A DNA stretch of 52,592 nucleotides from Streptomyces camponoticapitis (lineage in GTDB: Bacteria; Actinomycetota; Actinomycetes; Streptomycetales; Streptomycetaceae). The DNA lies in assembly GCF_014646115.1 (NCBI RefSeq), contig NZ_BMMV01000038.1, forward strand, positions 1-52,592, read 5' to 3'. Below the pieces are notes generated by a model. It was not told the DNA's origin. It worked only from the letters and a program-made list of their open reading frames with translations, and did no database searches. A program made the translations under genes and the position numbers. This document shows positions 26,029-33,242 of this stretch, piece after piece (within the stretch, counting starts at the first letter, position 1; every line of letters begins with the position of its first letter).

Positions 26029-26691
26029 ATGCGGGGACCCGCCGCGCCGGGCACCGTCGTACAGGTCAGGATCGACGGGGTGGGCGAAGCACTCATCGCC
26101 CTGGGTGACGTCACGCGCCCCGGCAGCTACCGTGCCGTCGACCGGCTGAAGCGACTGGGGGTGACACCCGTACTGGCCACCGGTGACCGCGAGGCCGTCG
26201 CCGATGCGATCGCCGAGGAACTCGGCATCGACGAGGTGTACGCGAGCTGCACGCCCGAGAGCAAGGCCGAACTGGTTCGGCGTCTGCGGGACGAGGACCG
26301 CCGCGTCGCGGTGATCGGGGACGGTGTGAACGACGCCGCCGCCCTCGCTGGCGCGGACCTCGGTATCGCCATGGGCAGTGGCACCGATGTCGCCATCGGA
26401 GCGGCCGACGTGACCCTGGTACGCGGCGACATCGGATCGGTCGCCGACGCGGTCGGCCTCGCCGGACGCACCCTCGGCACCAACCTGATCTGGGCGTTCG
26501 GCTACAACGCCGTCACCGTGCCGCTCGCGGCCGTGGGATTGCTCAAGCCCATGGTCGCCGCCGCGGCGATGTCGCTGAGCTCCCTGCTCGTGGCGGGCAA
26601 CAGCCTGCGGCTGCGCGCTTGGCAGCCATCGGCCGCCCGGAGAACCGGCGCGCGCGTCGGCCAAGCCGGCCAAGGAGAACAGCACTCATGA
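26029..26691 (+). pseudogene. C-terminal stump of a P1B-type metal-transport ATPase
   Basis: The frame holds the nucleotide-domain hinge and last membrane helices of a heavy-metal P-type ATPase: TPVLATGDREAVADAIAEEL, CTPESKAELVRRL, VAVIGDGVNDAAALAGADLG, AMGSGTDVAIGAADVTLV, then WAFGYNAVTVPLAAVGLLKP and AAAMSLSSLLVAGNSLRLRA. The metal-binding domain, the CPx helix and the DKTG phosphorylation site are all missing; an intact protein would be about 750 residues. The ATG at 26029 is only the nearest start. Its stop overlaps a following ATG (26688), but that 62-residue frame resembles nothing. Confidence 0.88.
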
Positions 26692-27040
26692 CGGAACCGT
26701 CCACCGCGGACACCTCCGGCCCCCGCGGCCCCGCACCGTCATGGAACCGAACGCCCACCTCAACCTCGGCGAGAAAGGGGCGTGGTCGCGGCCACCGGCT
26801 CTCGAACTCCCCTCCTCCGAAGGTGACAACACAAAGAACCAACGGGAGCCACGCCGATTTGCTCGGCAAATAGGACCCGGAAATGAAGACCGTCGAGACT
26901 CGCACACCCTCGCCCCGCTGCTAGAGCAGTTCGTCGACCGCAGCGCCTCGGCGCCAGGATGGCCCACACCCAGATCGGCGCCGAGCCCCGCATCTCCCAG
27001 ATGTACGTCTCCTTGAGGCAACTATTAACTCCAATTCGCC

Positions 27041-27091
27041 GACGTGGTGGAATTCATACACGAAGCGGAACTCCACCACACGCCCTTGCCC
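27041..27091. repeat. ychF-like remnant, copy B, with inverted repeat
   Basis: It shares GACGTGGTG, GAAGCGGAACTCCA and CCTTGCCCTGC in order with 23763-23830. Within it GTGGTGGAATTC (27044-27055) pairs with GAACTCCACCAC (27068-27079), 11 of 12 positions. The two copies flank phoX and the ATPase stump. Confidence 0.45.
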
Positions 27092-27551
27092 TGCGCAACG
27101 TGCTTCGGTCGCCTCACCAGCGAGAAGCCCACTTCTGGCGCGCCAACGCGCCCGACCGGCCCGACGGTTGGCCGCGTGGCCAACGCGTGACCAACAGCAG
27201 CCAGGAACAGGCAGAAACACCCAGATGGAGTCCGACCAGGCGGAAAGAGAGAACCTCAGCTCGGATGACAAAATACCTGTTCAGGGGCTCTTCAGGCGCC
27301 AGTCGGGCCGGGGGTGGCGGCCCCGGCCGCGCTCCGGGCGCGGGTAGTCGGCTCCCGCTGACCGTGAGCGTCGTGAATCTGGCGCTGAGACCGTGCCCAA
27401 GCCTCCGACGCGAGAGGCTCGTGGCCAATGTCCCCGACGACTGCCGTCGACGTCGTGGCCACCGCCATCCCCCTCGCGGGACGAGCGACTACAGGAAGCG
27501 GACACCCGCGACCGAGCACATCCCTGGCGGATCGCCGGGATGGCCCGCCGC

Positions 27552-27584
27552 CCTTGCGTGGGTGATACAAAGAGCCACGCAAGG
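27552..27584. terminator. 10-bp perfect stem, terminator-like
   Basis: CCTTGCGTGG (27552-27561) pairs with CCACGCAAGG (27575-27584) around a 13-base loop. No strong T-run follows on either side. No adjoining gene obviously uses it. Confidence 0.45.
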
Positions 27585-27989
27585 CAACCGGGAAGCACCA
27601 ACGTCCCATGGCTCCCCGGGGCATCTGATCCCACATGCGTCCCACAAAACCCCTGACGCTTCGTCGGGCAGGCGTAAAAGCGAAGTTCAGAGGTACTACA
27701 CAGCGAACACAACAAGCGCCTTCTAAGCGCTCGCTCCAGAGACACGCCCACGGCGGTTCCACTGATGAGGGCGACCGCCACCGTGCGACGGGCAGCCGCT
27801 CCGCGTCTCCGAGTGGGTAGCGATCCTCGGTCGCCCCGAAGGGTCACCGCCACCATGGGGCTGCCGACCTATCAGGAGCGGATGCCGGAGTTGCGATCCA
27901 CGTCTCCCTCTCTTCTGCGGGCGGGAGAAGATCCCGTCATCGAGCAGGTTGCCGGGCACCCTCGCCCGCATTCCTCACCGACGGTCGGG

Positions 27990-29340
27990 AGATGCAGGCG
28001 CCGCATCTGGACCTGATCGACCGGGCCTTCATCGACACGGCCGAAGGCCGCTGCGACCGCGTCATGCTCACGATGCCCCCGCGGCACGGCATGAGCCGCA
28101 GGGCGGCCTCAAGATGGGCGCCACTCTGGTGCCTGCGGCGCAATCCTGGCAGCACCGCATGATGATCGCCTCCTACTCCGCTGACTTGGCGGAGGACCAC
28201 GGTCGGTGGATCAGGGATGCCATCTACACCTGGGGCGACGACCTCGGCATCCAGCTCAAGACCGGCAGCCAGGCCGCCAACCGAATCGCCATCGTCGGCG
28301 GGGAAGGCGGCCTGCTCGCCGCAGGCACCGGTGGCGGTCTCACAGGACGCGACGCCCACATCGCCATCGTGGACGACCCGGTCAAGGACATGGCCGACAC
28401 GGACTCGTCGACCATGCGCAAGCGCGCCGGGGACTGGAGGACCTTCGTACTGCAGACCCGACTTGAACCGACCGGCGCCATCTGCGTGATCCAGACACGC
28501 TGGCACGAAGACGACCTAGCCGGGCGCATCCTCGCCACCGAGTGCGACGCATGGCGCGTCATCGACCTTCCGGCCCTCGCCGACACCCCCGATGACTCGC
28601 TCATCCGGGCACCCGGTGAGCCCCTGCGGCCCCAGCGATTCGACGCCGCTTACCACACCCGAACTTGCAAGCGTGTCGGCCAACGGGTCTGGGGCGCCCG
28701 CTACATGCAGAAGCCGCGCCCGCCGGAGGGAGGCGTCTGGAAGCGCGAGTGGATCGACACCGCCAGGATCAACTCTTCGGCATCGACATGGCGCGCATCG
28801 TCGTGTCCGTCGACGCCGCCGACGGAGAGTCCACCGTCGGCGACGAGACCGGCGTCATCGGTGTGGGCCGGGACTTCGACCGCCAGTTCTACGTCCTTGC
28901 CGACAGGTCGGGCTCCATGGGTGCCAACGACTGGGCCTTGCCGCCTGCCGACTGGCCCTCGGACTCAAGCAGACGCCATCGTGGTGGAGAAGAACTATGG
29001 CGGAGACATGGCGAGGCAGATCGTCACCCAGGAATGGGAGCGGCTACACCGCGAGGGAGTCACCAAGGGCCTGCTCATGCCGATGATCCTGGAGGTCACC
29101 GCCAAGGTCGGCAAGCGCCTGCGTGCGGCACCAGTGGTCCAGCTCTACGAACAGCAGCTCGTTCACCACGTTGGCGAGTACACCGAGCTGGAGGACCAGA
29201 GGGTCACCTGGGTGGAGGAGATGGACAGCCCGGACCGTATGGACGCAGCGGTGCACGGACTGACGGAACTGACCGAACCGGATCAACTCGACACTCTGCC
29301 AACGGACATCGACGGCGACCGCTTCGATGGTCGGCGCTGA
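27990..29340 (+). pseudogene. Phage terminase large subunit, frameshifted
   Basis: Terminase large subunit packages phage DNA using an ATPase and a nuclease. The pieces are LDLIDRAFIDTAEGRCDRV with MPPRHGMSRRAASRW (near 28075; the Walker A Lys is Met), MMIASYSADLAEDHGRWIRD, TGRDAHIAIVDDPVKDMADT (Walker B), CVIQTRWHEDDLAGRIL, and in another frame RIVVSVDAADGESTVGDETG (nuclease Asp). The C-terminal VVEKNYGGDMARQIV and DQRVTWVEEMDSPDRMDAAV return to the first frame. At least three frame changes make it inactive. It heads a small phage-head relic that also contains a portal fragment. Confidence 0.85.
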
Positions 29341-29505
29341 GGCTGAACCCACACCGCGCGCAAAACGGCCCCCGTAACCGCACGACCGGGTCGCTGGCCG
29401 GGATCGTCAGCTTCGCGGCCTGTGGAATCTGGAAGCCGTCGGCTCCCTGCGCCAGTAGCCTTGCGGCCACATGTTCACGCACCGCTCGCAAGGTAGTTGA
29501 GTTGT

Positions 29506-30660
29506 ATGGGTGCTTCGAAGCCCGTCGGCATGCCACGCCCAAACGGTGACGAGGGTTACGCCCTGATCGCGATGATCTGGGCGTTCTTTCGGGACGCCGA
29601 CCGCTGGCCGACGTTCGATGAAGTCGACAGAAAGCTGTGGCGTGACCGATCCATCAGCTTCGAGGATGCAATAGGTCAAATTCCACCAGGGGTCCTCTGG
29701 GGTATCGACCTCGATATGAAGCGTCGACCACCGCAGTCCATCGCGCCCATTCAACTCACTCTGGCGGGCGCCGCCAACTGCGACGGCTCCGACCCCGAGG
29801 TTAGTGCGCTCCTCGGCATCGTGCGGCTCGCCAGCAAGATTGAACGAGACTGGGAGTCACCGCACCCGCCATCCGATGCGCAGCAACCCTTTATCAACTT
29901 CGAAACAGTGCGCTCATACCCAGGGTTAGATTCCAACCTCCTCCCTCGTGCAAGCGTCCTTTTCCGAGCCGTGCTGCTTGCCATGCACGAGCCTTGGAGC
30001 CGAAGCTTTAGTAACAATCCCGAGGAGGGATATGAAGCTTGGCAACTGGGTTTTGACCGAGGCATCCGACCCTTCGAAGGCGTCTCAAGCCTTGCCGAAT
30101 ACTGGGACCGCCGACAGAGGGTCCTCGCTCCAGACTCGCAGGCGTGGCCCACAATGGCCATCGATGCCTCGGCGTCGCCTATGGTTGAAGAGTCGCTGGG
30201 AAGTGCATCTAGCATGCTCGCATCTCTGCACCCAGACGTTGAAATACACGCGGGTGAACTATTCTGGGCTGGATTCCTCAAGCAGGCTGTGTTCGCGATG
30301 TGCGGGCGCTTGGAGCACCGAATTCAAGGGCTGGTTGACCCGGGCGGCAGTGGTCGCGCGCTGATGCATAAGGCTTTCGCTGTGCCCAAAATGCCAGTAC
30401 CTCAAGTGCCGCAGCTCAATCCGACTCGCGCCAAGGATGACTTCACTAGGGTCAGCGAGCAGGAGGGCTACATGTTTCTGTTCTCCGGCATGATGGCCGC
30501 CCTTCGCAATACCGGCGGGCATGGCGATTACCCGGTCTACAGCGAGGAGGAAGCGTACGAAGCCCTGGCTTTTCTCAGCCTGCTCTCCCGACGGTTGGAT
30601 CTCGCCGCAGAGCGCAAGAGTGCAGGGTCCGAGGGCGAGCAACCGCTAACCAACTCGTAA
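29506..30660 (+). CDS. HEPN/Ymh-type (TIGR02391-like) protein
   Basis: This 384-residue protein has a C-terminal third that fits the TIGR02391/Ymh pattern: HPDVEIHAGELFWAGFLKQA, ALMHKAFAVP, EQEGYMFLFSGMMAALRNTG then GHGDYP, and EAYEALAFLSLLSRRLDLA. LRNTGGH supplies the R-x4-6-H signature of HEPN ribonucleases. HEPN proteins often act in abortive infection and toxin-antitoxin systems. The first 230 residues are unlike anything I know. I use ATG 29506; a TTG three codons earlier is possible. GC content and codon bias are lower than in neighbours, suggesting separate acquisition. It lies between terminase and portal relics, a position where phages carry cargo genes. Confidence 0.75.
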   Translation: MGASKPVGMPRPNGDEGYALIAMIWAFFRDADRWPTFDEVDRKLWRDRSISFEDAIGQIPPGVLWGIDLDMKRRPPQSIAPIQLTLAGAANCDGSDPEVSALLGIVRLASKIERDWESPHPPSDAQQPFINFETVRSYPGLDSNLLPRASVLFRAVLLAMHEPWSRSFSNNPEEGYEAWQLGFDRGIRPFEGVSSLAEYWDRRQRVLAPDSQAWPTMAIDASASPMVEESLGSASSMLASLHPDVEIHAGELFWAGFLKQAVFAMCGRLEHRIQGLVDPGGSGRALMHKAFAVPKMPVPQVPQLNPTRAKDDFTRVSEQEGYMFLFSGMMAALRNTGGHGDYPVYSEEEAYEALAFLSLLSRRLDLAAERKSAGSEGEQPLTNS

Positions 30661-30701
30661 ACTGGACCAGCGGCCCGGGGCCGACTGCCTGTAGGGGGAC
30701 C

Positions 30702-31005
30702 ATGGGCCTGCGCGAGCTGATCACCGATGTCTGGAGCTGGCTGGACTACAAGCCAGTCATGGCCGACCCACGCCGGCCGGGCCGTAACGCCTGGGCGGAG
30801 CTGACCTCATCCTGGGTCCCTGATGAGGACCTGCGGCGCCTGGCTGCCTACTGGCTACTGGCTACTGGCTACGTACGACTCCAAGCAGGCCGGCCAGGTT
30901 GCCGCGATCACCGGGGACGGCGAATCCGGAACCGAGCGGCGTGAACTCGGCGACGCCTCGAAGCTCGTAGACATCGCGCTCGGCTACCTCCTCGGCTCCG
31001 AGTAG
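30702..31005 (+). pseudogene. Phage portal-like protein fragment broken by a 7-bp repeat
   Basis: MGLRELITDVWSWLDYKPVM to EDLRRLAAYWLLATGY is in one frame and YDSKQAGQVAAITGDGESGT to LVDIALGYLLGSE in the next. Between them CTACTGG is repeated three times in tandem (about 30847-30867). Deleting one 7-bp unit fuses the two frames exactly. The N-terminal pattern resembles actinophage portal proteins, and the gene order fits, but only the first 100 or so residues exist. An ATG at 30702 follows AGGGGG. Confidence 0.6.
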
Positions 31006-31033
31006 ACCATCGCGGGCGCGGAGCACGCTGACG

Positions 31034-31207
31034 ATGCGGTGTCGAGAGCCGTTGCGCTTGATCCACTTGGACACCGACGAGGGCCAAGAGGACGCAATCT
31101 TCGGTCGCGGCCCGGAGCACGCCGTGGTGTGCATCACCCTCGTACCGGCGGAGTTGCTTACCGAGGAGTGCCGGCCTGAGGACCCGCAATTCCCCTCCAC
31201 CCGTTGA
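31034..31207 (+). CDS. Small ORF, 57 residues, unknown
   Basis: ATG 31034 opens MRCREPLRLIHLDTDEGQED, then AIFGRGPEHAVVCITLVPAE and LLTEECRPEDPQFPSTR-stop. The protein-like composition and third-position GC favour a real gene or the tail of one. It lies between the portal fragment and the PIN gene. There is no recognised family and no clear RBS. Confidence 0.35.
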   Translation: MRCREPLRLIHLDTDEGQEDAIFGRGPEHAVVCITLVPAELLTEECRPEDPQFPSTR

Positions 31208-31267
31208 TCAGAACTTGAGAAGGTATGACCGTACGACCCGGATTCGAGAGAGACGGAGCCACCCGCT

Positions 31268-31500
31268 TTGATCATTCTGGACGCGAACATCCTCAAGTCG
31301 ACCTCGCTGCGAAGTCCCGCTGCTGACATGCTCCGCGCCATTCGGGCCGCGAAGGTAGAGCGGGTCGCGGCCCCGTGGATTGTCATGGAAGAGATCGCCG
31401 CGCAGCAGGTCCTGAGCTACCAGGGAAAGCACGATGCGACCTTGGAAGCCGTGAACACCCTACGCAGGGCCACCCCTTGGGCAGACATCGTGCTTCCTAA
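31268..31500 (+). pseudogene. PIN-domain protein, cut by an IS5-family insertion
   Basis: The TTG start at 31268 gives MIILDANILKSTSLRSPAAD, with the first PIN catalytic Asp in LDAN, followed by VERVAAPWIVMEEIAAQQVL with a conserved acidic residue. PIN proteins are Mg2+-dependent ribonucleases, commonly toxins. The frame stays homologous to about residue 77 and then enters the IS at 31501. Joining across the IS (one CTAA removed) continues the frame about 38 more codons (PKPNGLGQRLDDSRLAAS) without obvious PIN motifs. The later Asp residues are therefore lost or were never present. Confidence 0.7.
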
Positions 31501-32357
31501 AAGGTCGTTTCAGTTGGTGAGTCTGCGGTAGTTGATCAGGCTGGTGGCGATAGCGGTGAAGGCCAGGAAGTGTTCGGGTTTGCGTTCGTAGCGGCGATGC
31601 AGACGACGGCATCCGGCGAGCCAGGACATGGTGCGTTCGACGACCCAGCGATGACGGCCCAGCCGCGCGGAGCTTTCCTTGCCACGGCGGGCGATGCGGG
31701 GTGTGATGCCACGTTCACGGAGCCATCGCCGCTGGTGGTCGTAGTCGTAGCCCTTGTCGCCGTGCAGCTTGCGTGGTCGGCGACGCCGTGGCCCGCGCTG
31801 ACTGCGGACGGGTGGGATGCCCTGCACGAGGGGCTGCAGGGCGAGGCTGTCGTGCGTATTCGCGGCGGAGATGGCGACGGAGATAGGCAGACCCGACCGG
31901 TCGACGATGAGGTGGATTTTCGATCCGTTCTTGCCGCGGTCGGTCGGATTCGGTCCCGTCAGCTGCCCCCTTTGAGGGCCCGGACGCTGACGGAGTCGAT
32001 GGCACAGCGCGACCAGTCCAACTCACCACGGGCACCCAGGTCATCGAGGATGACCCGGTGCAGCCTGGCCCACACCCGCGCCTTGGACCACTGGGCGAAA
32101 CGCCGATACACCGTGGGCCAGGCCGGCCCGAACACCGGCGGCAACTGCCGCCAGGAGCAACCCGACATCGCGACGAACACGATCGCCGTCAACACCTCAC
32201 GGTCACCGGCCCGCCGGCGCCCACCGCCCTGCGGGCGTACAACCTCCGTCGGAGGCACCACCCGCCGAAACAGCTCCCACAACTCGTCCGGCACCAACCG
32301 CTCAGCAAGAGTCGCCATGCTCAGACCCACGAACGATCAAGCCAAAGGAAACGACGT
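31501..32357 (-). mobile_element. IS5-family insertion sequence
   Basis: An 857-bp element bounded by CTAA target duplications at 31497-31500 and 32358-32361. The imperfect terminal inverted repeats share GTCGTTTC and a nearby TTxGG. The CTAA target fits the YTAR preference of part of the IS5 family. It interrupts a PIN-domain gene. Confidence 0.85.
31510..32318 (-). CDS. IS5-family transposase in two overlapping frames
   Basis: The first frame (ATG 32318, with an in-frame ATG at 32330) reads MATLAERLVPDELWELFRRV to IDSVSVRALKGGS, covering the helix-turn-helix and the first catalytic Asp region (CAIDSVSVRALKGG). The second frame begins near RQLTGPNPTDRGKNGSKIHL and contains the second Asp block (LPISVAISAANTHDSLALQP), then KLHGDKGYDYDHQRRWLRER and RWVVERTMSWLAGCRRLHRR with the Glu. 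The frames join at a run CTCAAAGGGGGC, where such elements use programmed frameshifting to make the full transposase. No internal stops are seen, so this copy may be active. It is the only apparently intact IS in the window. Confidence 0.88.
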
Positions 32358-32423
32358 CTAAGCCCAACGGCCTCGGACAGCGGCTTGACGATTCTCGCCT
32401 CGCAGCATCCGAGCCCCGTCACA

Positions 32424-32690
32424 ATGGACGATCTCCCCAACGTTCCGATCATTGCCGAGTCTGAAGAGGTGATGGAGCTGTTGGAGGCCGCCTCGCGCGC
32501 TGGCAACCTCTCGGAATCGCCCCTGCAGCTTCGGCAGATCTTGAACACCATAAAGTACGGCACGTCGGACCGCAGCACTCTGGAGAAGGCTCTGCGTCTC
32601 ATGACCGATAGGGCTGACGCCGCGACCCGCAGGCTGCTCATCGATGCAGCAGACGATCTCGGGGACGAGGACACCGACGAAGCACTATAG
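32424..32690 (+). CDS. Hypothetical protein, 88 residues, acidic C-terminus
   Basis: ATG 32424 gives MDDLPNVPIIAESEEVMELL, a helical middle (NLSESPLQLRQILNTIKYG, LEKALRLMTDRADAATRR) and an acidic tail (DDLGDEDTDEAL). It is probably cytoplasmic and mostly helical. Its position just after the interrupted PIN gene would suit a partner, such as an antitoxin, but it lies downstream rather than upstream and I see no DNA-binding motif. The family is unknown. Confidence 0.5.
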   Translation: MDDLPNVPIIAESEEVMELLEAASRAGNLSESPLQLRQILNTIKYGTSDRSTLEKALRLMTDRADAATRRLLIDAADDLGDEDTDEAL

Positions 32691-32873
32691 CGATGAGCGC
32701 ACGAGCGGAGGGTCAGCCTCTGCACGCTGCCCGCAGGCTACCGCCTCGGGCAGCTCACCGACAGCGTCCGAGAGCATGAGGACCTCGGCATGCGCCGGGG
32801 TCGCGTAGAGAAGAGGAAGTAGGACAACAGCGGAAGCGGCGAGCGCGAAACCGCGCAACAGATTCTTGATCAC
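32685..32873 (-). CDS. Small secreted protein candidate, 62 residues
   Basis: GTG 32873 opens VIKNLLRGFALAASAVVLLP, then LLYATPAHA followed by EVLMLSDAVGELPEAVACGQ. The basic start, hydrophobic core and A-x-A end make a convincing Sec signal peptide. The mature part is only about 34 residues with one Cys. No strong RBS is present, and its 3' end overlaps the previous gene by 6 bp on the opposite strand. The 370-bp stretch to its right (32874-33242) holds no supported gene. Confidence 0.45.
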   Translation of the reverse strand: MIKNLLRGFALAASAVVLLPLLYATPAHAEVLMLSDAVGELPEAVACGQRAEADPPLVRSSL

Positions 32874-33242
32874 AACGCGCAGTGATACTGACTCCCCGCC
32901 AGCCATCCGACCGATCCCCGTCCCCGATCCCCCCGTACGGACGAAGACTTTCACCGCAGAAACGATTCCCAATAGCGGTGTCAAGGAGCGGGAGATGTCA
33001 AACCGTGACGATAGAGTGCCGCCTCTGTGAATGTGGCCGACGGGGTCTCATGTCGCTGTTCTACGAAGTCTGCCGCCAGATTCCGTCCTGTTCACCCGAG
33101 TGAGTGAATGAATGGAAGCGTCGGACATTCCCCGAGCACTATCAACTATTGACACCCACGATCCGCCACCGCGTACTCGTTCGCACGTCATTGGGCAGCA
33201 GGCCGACGCGCACAGCGTTCTGGGCCGTCGTCCGTAGGGAAC

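Larger units (their letters stand above)
26692..27989. other. 1.3-kb gene-poor stretch with hairpins
   Basis: No frame here has recognisable motifs, and codon bias is poor on both strands. The visible structure is limited to a ychF-like repeat and hairpin at 27041-27091, a strong terminator-like stem at 27552-27584, and the degraded beginning of the terminase relic. Confidence 0.45.

Noticed and set aside
27553..27700. A tRNA gene or tRNA-derived att site suggested by the stem and loop near 27.56 kb
   Set aside because: The stem is a simple 10-bp hairpin; no cloverleaf, T-loop or anticodon arm could be drawn.
32341..32690. The 88-residue ORF as the C-terminal half of the interrupted PIN gene
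   Set aside because: After removing the IS and one CTAA, the PIN frame continues in a different frame from the 88-residue protein, which has its own ATG.
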